Positions 17,282 through 26,585 of a DNA stretch of 64,000 bases are shown here, piece after piece. Under the pieces are notes generated by a model. That model was not told the DNA's origin and did not search any database. It was given only the letters and a program-made list of their open reading frames with translations. Position 1 is the first letter of the stretch, and each line of letters starts with the position of its first letter. A program made the translations under genes and the position numbers. The DNA comes from Pseudomonas fluorescens (GTDB taxonomy: Bacteria > Pseudomonadota > Gammaproteobacteria > Pseudomonadales > Pseudomonadaceae): positions 868,001 through 932,000 of the forward strand of contig NZ_CP008896.1 in NCBI RefSeq assembly GCF_000730425.1, written 5' to 3'.

Positions 17282-20200
17282 ACAGACCGTGCAGCCCGCG
17301 CAATGGCACTGCCAGCCAGGCCGGGCGGTTCTGCGCCTCGTAGGCCACTTCATACGCCGCCTTCTCCAGGCTGAACAACGCCAGTGCCGCATCCGCCCCT
17401 TTGGCATCCTGCCAGTCATGCGCCAGTGTAGACGTAGCCTGTTGATACGCCTGGATAAATGCCTGCCGCGCTTCAGCCAGGTAGCGATCTGTCACACGCT
17501 GGCGCGCAGCGTCGGCGTCGGCCGAGTGATCCAGGCCTTGCCCTTGCACATTCAGGGCCATGGCGGCGGCATAGTCGAACGAACGCAGCACGCCGCTGAC
17601 ATCTTTATAGGGGCTGTGCTTGCCCCGCCGTTCTTCCAACGGCCGCGCGGGCTCGCCTTCAAAGTCGATCAGGTAGGCATCGCCCTTGACCACCAGTACC
17701 TGGCCCAGGTGCAAGTCGCCATGGACCCGGATGCGCAGGCCGCCCACCGTGGCCTTGGCCAACGCCTGCACACGGCTGGCGATGGTCTTTTTCTGCGCCA
17801 GCAGTTGAGTGACCAACCCCTGGTCGGCGGGGTTCAATTGGCTTTGATGCTGTTTAAGTAGCTGCAAGGCATGCTCGATCTGCGCGCCCACCTGCCTGGC
17901 CCAGCCTTGGCTGTCCTGGATGGAGGTGACTTCAGGCTTGAAGTGTGGATTGGTCGTCGGCGCGGCCAGGACGTTGTGCATCTCCCCCAGTCGTTGCCCG
18001 AGCAACCCGGCGAAATCTGCCAGTTCACCGAGGGCGTTGTAGTGCTGCTCCTGCTCGGAAATCGCCTCGGCCAACTCATCGCGAATGGCCCGCTCCAGGT
18101 TGTTCTGGGTCCAGGCCCAGGCATCGCCCTGGTTACTCAGATAGCCCTGGGCGATCATCAGCAGGTTGTCCTGGCCTTGGGCATCGTGGCGGATCACCGA
18201 ACCGAGCAAGGGCGAAATATGCCCATAGCCCGCCGTGGTCAGGTAGGCGCCCATTTCCAGTTCCGGGTGAATCCCGGCGCTGACCTTGCGGATCAACTTC
18301 AACACCAGGCTTTCACCGACCACCACTGAGCTATTGGACTGTTCAGCCGCCAGGTAGCGCACTTGCAGTTCGTCACCCACGGGTAAATCGGCCAATTGCG
18401 GGGTGGGTTCGAAACGAATCTCGCCCTCGCTGCTATTGAGCACCGTCCGCGCTCGCAGACCGTGGATAACTGCACGGATGTAGCTGTCGAGGCTGAAGGC
18501 ATCGGTGATCAAGCCCACCTGGCGCACCCGGCGCACTCGCGCCAGGGCCAGTTGTTGCGGCAAGGCACTGGTGAGCTGGTCTTCGCCCAGCAAGCCGAAG
18601 GGCAGTTGGTAACGGCTGGTCTGCCCGCTGCTGGTCACTTCAATCTCACTGAGCAACACCGGATGCTGGGCATCGCCAAAGCGCACGCCGTAGGCAATGT
18701 GAACGCTGTCAATGGCCAAGTCCTTGTTGGCAAACCAGCGCCGGTTGGGTAGCCAGCTGGGCAGTGAGGTTTGCTCCAGGGTGGTGCGGCACGGCGCTTC
18801 GAGTAATTCTTCGAGGCGTTTTTTCAGGACCAGGGTGGTGAAATCCGGCAGGCTCTGGGCCGGTTCCACATGCCAGCTGGGCATCTGGTTTTCTGCGGCG
18901 AGCACGAACCAGTAAAAGCCGTAGGGGGCCAGGGTCAGCAGGAAATTCAGCTGGCCAATGGGCGGGAATGCGTTGCCGCCGAGCATTTCTACCGCAACCA
19001 TGCCGGCAAAGGCCGAGAGGTCCAGCTCCGCCGCCTGGGCCGTGCGCGACACATTGGCCACGCACAGGATGGTTTCGTGCTTGCCATCGGCGCCCGTGTA
19101 TTCGCGGGTGTAGGCCAGGATCCGGCGATTGCTGGGCGAGAGCATTTTCAGGCTGCCACGGCCGAAGGCCTTGGACTGCTTGCGGATCGCCAGCATGCGC
19201 CGGGTCCAGTTCAGCAGCGAATGGGGGTCCTGGGCCTGGGTTTCGACGTTGACCGACTGGTAGCCGTAGAGCGGGTCCATGATCGGCGGCAGCACCAGGC
19301 TGGCCGGGTCGGCGCGGGAAAACCCGCCGTTGCGGTCGATGGACCATTGCATCGGCGTGCGCACACCGTCGCGGTCGCCCAGGTAGATGTTGTCGCCCAT
19401 GCCGATTTCATCACCGTAATACAGGGTCGGTGTGCCGGGCATGGACAGTAACAGGCTGTTGAGCAACTCGATGCGGCGCCGGTCACGTTCCATCAAGGGC
19501 GCCAGGCGCCGGCGAATCCCCAGGTTGATGCGCGCGCGGCGGTCGGCGGCGTAGTAGTTCCACAGATAGTCGCGCTCCTTGTCGGTGACCATTTCCAGGG
19601 TCAGCTCATCGTGGTTGCGCAGGAAAATCGCCCATTGACAGTTGGCCGGGATTTCCGGGGTCTGGCGCAGGATATCGGTGATCGGGAAGCGGTCCTCCTG
19701 GGCCAGGGCCATGTACATGCGCGGCATCAGCGGAAAGTGGAAGGCCATATGGCATTCGTCGCCGTCGTCACCCTTCTGGTCGCCAAAGTACAGTTGGGTG
19801 TCTTCCGGCCACTGGTTGGCTTCGGCCAGCAGCATGCGGTCGGGGTAGTTGGCGTCGATCTCGGCGCGGATCTGCTTGAGCACATCGTGGGTTTCGGGGA
19901 GGTTTTCGTTGTTGGTTCCGTCGCGCTCGATCAGGTAGGGAATCGCGTCCAGGCGCAGGCCGTCGATGCCCATGTCCAGCCAGTAGCGCATCACCGACAG
20001 CACGGCTTTCATGACTTGCGGGTTGTCGAAGTTGAGATCCGGCTGATGGGAATAGAAACGGTGCCAGAAGTACTGGCCGGCGACCGGATCCCAGGTCCAG
20101 TTGGACTTTTCGGTGTCGAGGAAAATGATGCGGGTGCCGTCGTATTTCTGCTCGTCGTCGGACCACACGTAGAAGTCCCGGGCATTGGAACCGGGTTTGG

Positions 20201-20582
20201 CCTTGCGTGCACGCTGGAACCACGGATGCTGGTCGGAGGTGTGGTTGATCACCAGCTCCGTGATCACCCGTAGCCCGCGCTTGTGGGCCTCGGCAATAAA
20301 GCGCCGGGCGTCGGCCATGGTCCCGTAGTCGCTGTGTACTCCCCGGTATTCGGCGATGTCATAACCGTCGTCACGGCGTGGCGAGGGGTAGAACGGCAGC
20401 AGCCAGATGGTGTTCACGCCCAGGTCGGCGATGTAGTCGAGTTTGGCGATCAGCCCGGGAAAGTCACCGATGCCGTCGTTGTTGGAGTCGAAATAGGATT
20501 TGACGTGAACCTGATAAATCACCGCGTCCTTGTACCACAGCGGGTCTTTGATAAAGGTGGCAGCCTTGGGTTTCTTCGCCAT
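17277..20582 (-). CDS. treS: Trehalose synthase fused to maltokinase (TreS-Mak)
   Basis: This 1101 aa bifunctional protein has two parts. Residues 1 to about 560 are a GH13_16 trehalose synthase (WYKDAVIYQVHVKSYFDSNNDGIGDF, GLRLDAIPYLI, LLAEANQWP, FLRNHDELTLEMV) interconverting trehalose and maltose. Residues from about 615 to the end are a maltokinase (Pep2) domain with HGDLHLGQVLV near 952 and LIDFEGEPARPLEERR near 971, making maltose-1-phosphate for GlgE. The ATG follows AGGAG. The fusion channels trehalose into the GlgE route. The stop codon lies inside a REP element, so the natural C-terminus may have been altered when the REP arrived. Confidence 0.94.
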   Translation of the reverse strand: MAKKPKAATFIKDPLWYKDAVIYQVHVKSYFDSNNDGIGDFPGLIAKLDYIADLGVNTIWLLPFYPSPRRDDGYDIAEYRGVHSDYGTMADARRFIAEAHKRGLRVITELVINHTSDQHPWFQRARKAKPGSNARDFYVWSDDEQKYDGTRIIFLDTEKSNWTWDPVAGQYFWHRFYSHQPDLNFDNPQVMKAVLSVMRYWLDMGIDGLRLDAIPYLIERDGTNNENLPETHDVLKQIRAEIDANYPDRMLLAEANQWPEDTQLYFGDQKGDDGDECHMAFHFPLMPRMYMALAQEDRFPITDILRQTPEIPANCQWAIFLRNHDELTLEMVTDKERDYLWNYYAADRRARINLGIRRRLAPLMERDRRRIELLNSLLLSMPGTPTLYYGDEIGMGDNIYLGDRDGVRTPMQWSIDRNGGFSRADPASLVLPPIMDPLYGYQSVNVETQAQDPHSLLNWTRRMLAIRKQSKAFGRGSLKMLSPSNRRILAYTREYTGADGKHETILCVANVSRTAQAAELDLSAFAGMVAVEMLGGNAFPPIGQLNFLLTLAPYGFYWFVLAAENQMPSWHVEPAQSLPDFTTLVLKKRLEELLEAPCRTTLEQTSLPSWLPNRRWFANKDLAIDSVHIAYGVRFGDAQHPVLLSEIEVTSSGQTSRYQLPFGLLGEDQLTSALPQQLALARVRRVRQVGLITDAFSLDSYIRAVIHGLRARTVLNSSEGEIRFEPTPQLADLPVGDELQVRYLAAEQSNSSVVVGESLVLKLIRKVSAGIHPELEMGAYLTTAGYGHISPLLGSVIRHDAQGQDNLLMIAQGYLSNQGDAWAWTQNNLERAIRDELAEAISEQEQHYNALGELADFAGLLGQRLGEMHNVLAAPTTNPHFKPEVTSIQDSQGWARQVGAQIEHALQLLKQHQSQLNPADQGLVTQLLAQKKTIASRVQALAKATVGGLRIRVHGDLHLGQVLVVKGDAYLIDFEGEPARPLEERRGKHSPYKDVSGVLRSFDYAAAMALNVQGQGLDHSADADAARQRVTDRYLAEARQAFIQAYQQATSTLAHDWQDAKGADAALALFSLEKAAYEVAYEAQNRPAWLAVPLRGLHGLL

Positions 20583-20630
20583 TGGAAACTCCTGGAAAAT
20601 TCAAAAAAACTCAGACACTGGGCTCGATCT

Positions 20631-20720
20631 ATGTGGGAGCGGGCTTACTCGCGAAAGCGGTGGGTCAGTGGGTTGATACTTGGCTGACACACAGCCTTCG
20701 CGAGTAAGCCCGCTCCCACA
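20631..20720. repeat. REP pair, GTGGGAGCGGGCTTACTCGCG type
   Basis: ATGTGGGAGCGGGCTTACTC at the left and GAGTAAGCCCGCTCCCACAT at the right form an inverted pair with about 45 bases between. It sits between glgE and treS. Confidence 0.92.
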
Positions 20721-20737
20721 TTTGATCGCCGCCAGCA

Positions 20738-22711
20738 TCAAGACTGAGTGATCCGCCAGATGCCAAAGGGCATGTGAGGCTCGATGCGCATCCATTGGGT
20801 CTTGCCATACCAGGTCCAGCGATGGCCGTTCATCAGGTCTTCGCCCTGGACCTGGGCATCGTCGGGCAGGCCCATCTCCCACAGCGGCAACTCGAAATGG
20901 GCTTCCTGGGCGTTGAATGGGTCGAGGCTGACGGCGATCAGGATGAAGTTGCCGCCCTCCTCGCTGCGCTTGCCGAAGTACAGGATGTTGTCGTTGAAGG
21001 CGTTGTAGAGCCTCAAGCCCAGGTGCGTCTGCAGGGCCGGGTTTTGCCGGCGGATGCGGTTGAGCTGGGCGATTTCGGCAATGATGTTGCCGGGGGCGCT
21101 GAAGTCCCGGGGGCGGATCTCGTACTTTTCCGAGTCCAGGTACTCTTCCTTGCCCGCTACCTGCGCGCTTTCACACAGTTCAAAGCCCGAGTACATGCCC
21201 CACAGGCCCGAGCCCATGGTGGCCAGCGCAGCACGGATCAGAAAGCCCGGGCGGCCGGAGTCATGCAGGAAACCTGGGTTGATGTCCGGCGTATTGACGA
21301 AAAAGTTAGGCCGGTAGCATTCACGCCAGGGCGACTGGTTCAGTTGGCTGAAGTACTCGCTCAGTTCGGCCTTGGTGTTGCGCCAAGTGAAATAGGTGTA
21401 GCTCTGGGAGTAACCAACCTTGCCCAGGCGCGCCATCATCGCCGGGGTGGTGAAGGCTTCGGCGAGGAAGATCACCTCGGGGTAGCGGGCCCGTACATCG
21501 CTGATCAACCATTGCCAAAATGGCAGGGGCTTAGTGTGGGGATTGTCGACGCGGAAGGTCTTGACCCCCTCCTCGACCCAGCCCAGCACAATATCGCGCA
21601 ACTCCAGCCACAGGCTGGGGATTGCATCGGCGGCATAGAAGTCGACGTTGACGATATCCTGGTATTTTTTCGGCGGATTCTCCGCGTATTTGATCGTGCC
21701 GTCCGGCCGCCAGTTGAACCAGCCGGGGTGCTGCTTGAGCCACGGGTGGTCCTGGGAGCACTGGATGGCAAAGTCCAGGGCAATCTCCAGGCCGTGCGCG
21801 GCGGCGGCCGCTACCAGGCGTCGGAAATCTTCGCGGGTGCCCAGTTGCGGGTGGATCGCGTCGTGCCCCCCCTCTTCGCTGCCAATGGCATAAGGGCTGC
21901 CAGGGTCATCGGGGCCGGCGGTCAGGGCGTTGTTCTTGCCTTTGCGATGGCTGCGGCCGATGGGGTGGATCGGCGGGAAGTACAGGACGTCAAAGCCCAT
22001 GTCATGGATCATCGCCAGGCGCGAATGCACGTCATTGAAGGTGCCGTGGCGCGCCGGATCGTCTGTGACCGAGCGCGGGAACAACTCGTACCAACTGGCA
22101 AACAGCGCCCGGGGCCGTTCCACATCCAGCGGATACGCCGGGCTGCTGCTCAGGTAGGGGCGTAGATCGGCCTGGGCCATCAGCTGTGCACTCTCTTCGT
22201 GCAGAAACAGCGCCACCTGCTCGGTTTCCAGCAGGCCGGACAATTGTTGATGCAGCTGCTGCAAGTGCTGTTGCAGTTCGCCTTCGCTGCGTTCGGCCGC
22301 CTGCTGGACCTGATTGCGGCCTTCCTGCAGTTCCAGGCTGACGGGGACGCCGGCGGTGTGTTTCTTGCCCAGTTCGTAGCAGAAGCTGGCGAAGTGATCG
22401 ATCCAGGCCTCGATGCAGTATTGGTGAGGGCCTTGCTCGGTCACACTGAACGCGCCCTGCCAGGCATTGTTGCCCTGGTCGCCCATGGGCACGCTGTACC
22501 AATGGTCTTCGCTCAAGCTCCGCCAACGGATCAAGACGGCCAACTGGTCATGGCCATCGGCGAACACGTTGCATGTAACCTGGATACGCTGGCCTTGCAC
22601 GGCCTTGACCGCAAAGGCCCCGGCGTCGATCACAGGTGTGGTGTCTTCAATGGCGATCCTGGGCAGCAACAGAGCCTGGGACAGCGGTAGTGCGAGTCTT
22701 TGAGCCGTCAT
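20738..22711 (-). CDS. glgE: Alpha-1,4-glucan:maltose-1-phosphate maltosyltransferase
   Basis: This 657 aa enzyme (GH13_3) transfers maltosyl units from maltose-1-phosphate to growing alpha-glucan. An N-terminal beta-sandwich domain and a helical insert are followed by DVLYFPPIHPIGRSHRKGKNN, ALDFAIQCSQDHPW, FRVDNPHTKPLPFW with the nucleophile Asp, and FLAEAFTTPAMM with the acid Glu, all typical GlgE motifs. The start at 22711 is chosen because GGGGAG lies 7 bases upstream; an ATG at 22735 would place that site inside the gene. It heads the glgE-treS-glgB group. Confidence 0.93.
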   Translation of the reverse strand: MTAQRLALPLSQALLLPRIAIEDTTPVIDAGAFAVKAVQGQRIQVTCNVFADGHDQLAVLIRWRSLSEDHWYSVPMGDQGNNAWQGAFSVTEQGPHQYCIEAWIDHFASFCYELGKKHTAGVPVSLELQEGRNQVQQAAERSEGELQQHLQQLHQQLSGLLETEQVALFLHEESAQLMAQADLRPYLSSSPAYPLDVERPRALFASWYELFPRSVTDDPARHGTFNDVHSRLAMIHDMGFDVLYFPPIHPIGRSHRKGKNNALTAGPDDPGSPYAIGSEEGGHDAIHPQLGTREDFRRLVAAAAAHGLEIALDFAIQCSQDHPWLKQHPGWFNWRPDGTIKYAENPPKKYQDIVNVDFYAADAIPSLWLELRDIVLGWVEEGVKTFRVDNPHTKPLPFWQWLISDVRARYPEVIFLAEAFTTPAMMARLGKVGYSQSYTYFTWRNTKAELSEYFSQLNQSPWRECYRPNFFVNTPDINPGFLHDSGRPGFLIRAALATMGSGLWGMYSGFELCESAQVAGKEEYLDSEKYEIRPRDFSAPGNIIAEIAQLNRIRRQNPALQTHLGLRLYNAFNDNILYFGKRSEEGGNFILIAVSLDPFNAQEAHFELPLWEMGLPDDAQVQGEDLMNGHRWTWYGKTQWMRIEPHMPFGIWRITQS

Positions 22712-22911
22712 CGAGCATCTCCCCTCACGCCCCATGGACGCGCTTGTGCTTGATTTTCAGTGCCGCAAACGGGCTCTCCCTGAGCCGGCCACATAAGGTC
22801 CGAGCCCGGTGGCCGAGGAAAAGTTCAGGTGGATGTACCGCCATCGGGCGGGAATCAAACCGCCATGACCGTTGTCCACCGATTGAGCAAAGCACAAACG
22901 AGGCCACCGTG

Positions 22912-23070
22912 ATGAACATCCCGATTCCAGCCGAAACGCCTGACCCGAATATCGATAAACCCACCCTGCCGCCGAGCGAGCCTGCCCCCATTCCCGAGCA
23001 GGAGCCGCCAGAAAGCGTACCGCCAGCCAAGGAAGAACCGCCCACGACGACGCCACCGATTATCGTGTAG
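22912..23070 (+). CDS. Proline-rich 52-residue protein, function unknown
   Basis: The start is an ATG with GAGG about 8 bases upstream. Of the 52 residues, 18 are proline and 9 are glutamate; there are no aromatic residues, no Cys and no hydrophobic membrane segment, so it should be a small disordered acidic protein. It lies 68 bases before a DUF3203 gene on the same strand and 200 bases from divergent glgE. I do not recognise a characterised homologue. The coding call rests on the ribosome site, the biased composition and the position. Confidence 0.5.
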   Translation: MNIPIPAETPDPNIDKPTLPPSEPAPIPEQEPPESVPPAKEEPPTTTPPIIV

Positions 23071-23138
23071 CACCGGTTTCGGGTGCCGCTATCGCGCGCG
23101 TCACCCCATGAACAGCAGCGTTCGACCAGGAGCAGACC

Positions 23139-23378
23139 ATGCCCATCCGTATCGAAAACCAGACCTGTTATTTCAAGATCGACGACAGCGGTGAAGAACA
23201 AAGCCGCAGCGTGCTGCAAGTGAAGGTGATCACCGACAGTGACAAAGCCATGTCAGCCGTCGAGATTGACGGCCAGCGTATCTACATCACCGAGGCAGAA
23301 GCCGACGCCCTGACCGTCGCCGGCGCCATTGACGGACGCAAGCACCTCAAGGCCAGTACCGGTGATTCGGTGATTTGA
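23139..23378 (+). CDS. DUF3203 family protein
   Basis: This 79 aa small soluble protein matches, from memory, the Pseudomonas DUF3203 family: an N-terminal beta-rich part, VKVITDSDKAMSAVEIDG, then YITEAEADALTVAGAIDGRKHL. The strongly conserved segment at residues 32-70 is DSxxAMSxVEIDGxxIYITEAEADALTxAGAxDGRxHL-like. An AGGAG-like site (ACCAGGAGCAG) precedes the ATG. The function is unknown. The gene is followed at once by an Anr-like box and ccoG. Confidence 0.82.
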   Translation: MPIRIENQTCYFKIDDSGEEQSRSVLQVKVITDSDKAMSAVEIDGQRIYITEAEADALTVAGAIDGRKHLKASTGDSVI

Positions 23379-23392
23379 TTGATCTGGATCAG
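23379..23392 (+). promoter_or_regulatory. Anr/FNR-like box upstream of ccoG
   Basis: TTGAT-CTGG-ATCAG matches the TTGAT-N4-ATCAA consensus in 9 of 10 fixed positions. It lies directly after the DUF3203 stop, centred about 188 bases before the ccoG start. An Anr site would fit the microaerobic role of cbb3 oxidase maturation proteins; the long leader implied is a caution. Confidence 0.5.
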
Positions 23393-23573
23393 CATGCCGT
23401 AGGCACTGTTGATCCAGGCGCCGGCCCCAAGGCTTGCAGGGTGCTGCACATTGTCGCAGCGCCCCCTGTAAAAACCATCTGATCCGCTTTTTATCGATTT
23501 ACCTGAGTCTGTTATGCAAACAGATCGCGTCGCATAGTTCATCCGCCTGATGGAGGCTGATGAGCGAAAGACC

Positions 23574-24989
23574 ATGAGCGATAGAATCCCCGTCCGATTA
23601 GTAGAAAATTTCGAGCCTGCACATCCAAAGAAGATGAAGGCCAAATCCAGCGACAACCAGATTCACACCCGCAGTTTCACCGGCCTGTTCCGCACCTTGC
23701 GCATAAGCGGTGCAGGCTTTTTGTTCCTGGCGTTTTTTGGCACCGTGTGGCTGAACTGGGACTCGCGCCAGGCAGTGCTATGGGACCTGGCTGAAAGCAA
23801 GTTCCATATTTTTGGGGCAACCTTCTGGCCTCAGGACTTCATCCTATTGTCGGCATTGTTGATCATCTGTGCCTTTGGGCTGTTTGCGATCACGGTGTTC
23901 GCCGGCCGCGTCTGGTGTGGCTACACCTGCCCGCAAAGCTCGTTTACCTGGCTGTTCATGTGGTGCGAGAAGGTCACTGAAGGCGAACGCAACCAGCGGA
24001 TCAAGCTGCAAGCTGCGCCCTGGAGCCTGAACAAACTGGCGCGCCGCGCCGCCAAACACACCCTGTGGCTGGCGATCAGTGTGCTGACCGGCTTGACCTT
24101 TGTCGGCTATTTCACCCCGATCCGCCCCTTGGCCGAAGAGTTGCTGACCTGGCAGATGGGCGGGGTCAGCCTGTTCTGGGTGCTGTTCTTTACGGGTGCC
24201 ACCTATATCAATGCGGGTTGGTTGCGCGAAGCGGTGTGCATGCACATGTGCCCGTATGCGCGGTTCCAGAGCGTGATGTTCGACAAGGACACCCTGACCA
24301 TTTCCTACGATGCCGCCCGTGGCGAAAGCCGTGGCCCGCGCAAACGCGATGTGGACCCAGCCGAGGTCGGCCTGGGCGACTGCATCGACTGCCACTTGTG
24401 CGTGCAGGTCTGCCCGACCGGTATCGACATCCGTGACGGCCTGCAAATGGAATGCATCGGTTGCGCGGCGTGTATCGATGCCTGCGATTCGATCATGGAC
24501 AAAATGGGCTATGCCAGGGGCTTGGTCGCCTATACCTCCGAGCATCAGTTGCAAGGTGGCAAGACCCACCTGCTGCGCCCACGGCTGATCGGCTACAGTG
24601 CGGTGCTGCTGATAATGATTGCCGCCCTGGTGATGGCATTGATGCAGCGGCCCATGGTTTCGCTGGATGTGACCAAGGACCGGGGCATGTTCCGGGAAAA
24701 CAGCCAGGGGCTGATCGAGAACATCTACAGCCTGAAGATCATCAACAAGACCCAGCAGCGTCAGGATTACCGCGTGGAACTGGTGGATGGCGAGGGTTTT
24801 GAGCTGCAAGGCAAGACTCAGATCAGCCTCGCACCTGGGGAAATCACCGACGTGCCGGTCTCTGTGGCGATGACCCGTGAAAAATCAGCCAGCAGTTCGC
24901 AAACCATCCATTTCAAGGTGACAGATATGGACGAACCAAGTGTTTATAGTGTCGCCGACAGTCGTTTTGTGGCGCCGCTGAACCGCTGA
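23574..24989 (+). CDS. ccoG: Cytochrome c oxidase accessory protein CcoG (FixG/RdxA)
   Basis: This 471 aa membrane iron-sulphur protein is involved in copper reduction and assembly of cbb3 oxidase. Transmembrane segments lie near residues 40-60, 85-105, 160-180, 195-215 and 340-360. The first Cys motif (WCGYTCPQSSFTW) follows the second segment, and two ferredoxin-type 4Fe-4S clusters occur at CIDCHLCVQVCPTG and CIGCAACIDACD. A C-terminal Ig-like FixG domain follows. The start at 23574 gives the usual MSxxIPV N-terminus. A five-codon frame (ATG at 23560, preceded by GGAGG) ends in a TGA overlapping this ATG. It is a solitary copy: no ccoNOQP or ccoHIS is in the window. Confidence 0.92.
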   Translation: MSDRIPVRLVENFEPAHPKKMKAKSSDNQIHTRSFTGLFRTLRISGAGFLFLAFFGTVWLNWDSRQAVLWDLAESKFHIFGATFWPQDFILLSALLIICAFGLFAITVFAGRVWCGYTCPQSSFTWLFMWCEKVTEGERNQRIKLQAAPWSLNKLARRAAKHTLWLAISVLTGLTFVGYFTPIRPLAEELLTWQMGGVSLFWVLFFTGATYINAGWLREAVCMHMCPYARFQSVMFDKDTLTISYDAARGESRGPRKRDVDPAEVGLGDCIDCHLCVQVCPTGIDIRDGLQMECIGCAACIDACDSIMDKMGYARGLVAYTSEHQLQGGKTHLLRPRLIGYSAVLLIMIAALVMALMQRPMVSLDVTKDRGMFRENSQGLIENIYSLKIINKTQQRQDYRVELVDGEGFELQGKTQISLAPGEITDVPVSVAMTREKSASSSQTIHFKVTDMDEPSVYSVADSRFVAPLNR

Positions 24990-25004
24990 GATACACAGTC
25001 TCCC

Positions 25005-25069
25005 TGTAGGAGCCGGCTTGCCGGCGATGGCGCCCTCGGGATCACCATCGCCGGCAAGCCGGCTCCTAC
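25005..25069. repeat. REP pair, GTAGGAGCCGGCTTGCCGGCGA type
   Basis: TGTAGGAGCCGGCTTGCCGG and CCGGCAAGCCGGCTCCTAC face each other with only about 15 bases between, giving a near-perfect long hairpin between ccoG and the MocR-type gene. Confidence 0.93.
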
Positions 25070-25101
25070 CGTTCAATAACTCATTAATGCATTGGGTCAC
25101 G

Positions 25102-26511
25102 ATGAAACGCTACGAGAAATTTGCCGACGACATCGCTGAACTGATCCGCTCCGGCGTCCTCGGACCGGGCCAGCGCGTGCCATCGGTGCGCTATGCCAGC
25201 CAGACCTATGGCGTCAGCCCGTCCACAGTGTTCCAGGCCTACTACCTGCTGGAGCGCCGCGGCCTGATCCGGGCCCGGCCGCGCTCGGGGTACTTCGTCA
25301 ATACCCATGCCCCCAGCCCGTTTTCGGAACCGGCGGTCAGCGCCCATGTGCACGAATCCACCGAGGTGGATGTCAGTGAGCTGGTGTTTTCGGTGCTCGA
25401 TTCGATCAAGGACCCGCAGACCGTGCCCTTTGGCTCGGCCTTCCCCAGCCCCACTCTATTTCCCCTGCAACGCCTGGCCCGCTCCCTGGCCAGTGCCAGC
25501 CGCGAGATGGACCCGCGCATGGTGGTCACGGACATGTCGCCGGGCAACCCGCAACTGCGCCGGCAAATCGCCCTGCGCTATATGGTCGGCGGCCTGATGC
25601 TGCCGATGGAAGAGTTGCTGATCACCAACGGTGCCCTCGAAGCGCTGAACCTGTGCCTGCAGGCGGTAACCGAGCCTGGCGATCTGGTGGCCATCGAGGC
25701 TCCGGCGTTTTATGCCTGCCTGCAAGTGCTGGAGCGCCTGAAACTCAAGGCCGTGGAAATTCCGGTGCATCCGCGCGATGGCATTGACCTGAAGGTGCTG
25801 GCCCAGACGCTGGAGCGTTACCCGATCAAGGCCTGCTGGTGCATGACCAGCTTCCAGAACCCCATGGGCGCAACCATGCCCGAGGCCAAGAAGCAGGAGT
25901 TGGTCGAGTTGTTGCGCGGGCATCAGGTGCCGCTGATCGAAGACGATGTGTACGCCGAGCTGTATTACGGCCAACAGGCGCCCAAGCCGGCGAAAGCTTT
26001 CGACACCGAAGGCCTGGTGATGCACTGCGGCTCCTTTGCCAAGAGCCTGGCCCCCGGCTACCGCGTCGGCTGGGTCGCAGCAGGCCGTTATGCACAAAAG
26101 ATCGAACGCCTGAAACTGATGACTTCGCTCTGCGCCTCGATGCCGGCCCAGGCGGCGATTGCCGACTATTTGCAACACGGCGGCTATGACCGCCACCTGC
26201 GAAAATTGCGCTATGCCCTGGAAGAGCAGCAAAGTGCGATGCTCGCAGCCATCGCCCGGTACTTTCCGGCACAAACCCGGGTCAGCCAACCCGCCGGTGG
26301 CTACTTCCTGTGGCTGGAGCTGCCGGAACAGACCGATTCGTTGAAGCTGTTCCAGATGGCACTGGCCCAGGGCATCAGCATCGCGCCGGGGCCGATTTTT
26401 TCACCGACCCAGCGTTTTCGTAACTGTATCCGCCTGAACTACGGTAGCCCCTGGGATGAGGCGGCGGAAAAGGCAATGGAGACGCTGGGGCGGATCGTGC
26501 GTTCGTTTTGA
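25102..26511 (+). CDS. MocR-type regulator (GntR HTH plus PLP aminotransferase domain)
   Basis: This 469 aa protein has an N-terminal GntR winged helix (residues 1-70: YEKFADDIAELIRSGVLGPGQRVPSVR, YGVSPSTVFQAYYLLERRGLI, ARPRSGYFV). It is followed by a fold-type I aminotransferase domain with the PLP lysine in GSFAKSLAPGYRVGW and SFQNPMG upstream. MocR proteins use PLP to sense amino-type ligands and often regulate a neighbouring gene. The ATG at 25102 is chosen; ATG 25087 is possible and neither has a strong ribosome site. The target is unknown. Confidence 0.87.
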   Translation: MKRYEKFADDIAELIRSGVLGPGQRVPSVRYASQTYGVSPSTVFQAYYLLERRGLIRARPRSGYFVNTHAPSPFSEPAVSAHVHESTEVDVSELVFSVLDSIKDPQTVPFGSAFPSPTLFPLQRLARSLASASREMDPRMVVTDMSPGNPQLRRQIALRYMVGGLMLPMEELLITNGALEALNLCLQAVTEPGDLVAIEAPAFYACLQVLERLKLKAVEIPVHPRDGIDLKVLAQTLERYPIKACWCMTSFQNPMGATMPEAKKQELVELLRGHQVPLIEDDVYAELYYGQQAPKPAKAFDTEGLVMHCGSFAKSLAPGYRVGWVAAGRYAQKIERLKLMTSLCASMPAQAAIADYLQHGGYDRHLRKLRYALEEQQSAMLAAIARYFPAQTRVSQPAGGYFLWLELPEQTDSLKLFQMALAQGISIAPGPIFSPTQRFRNCIRLNYGSPWDEAAEKAMETLGRIVRSF

Positions 26512-26585
26512 GGGGCATAGGGAACCAAATCGGCCGATAGGGTTAATAAATGGAGCGGTCTTTTTTCCCTACGAAGAGGTATGTC

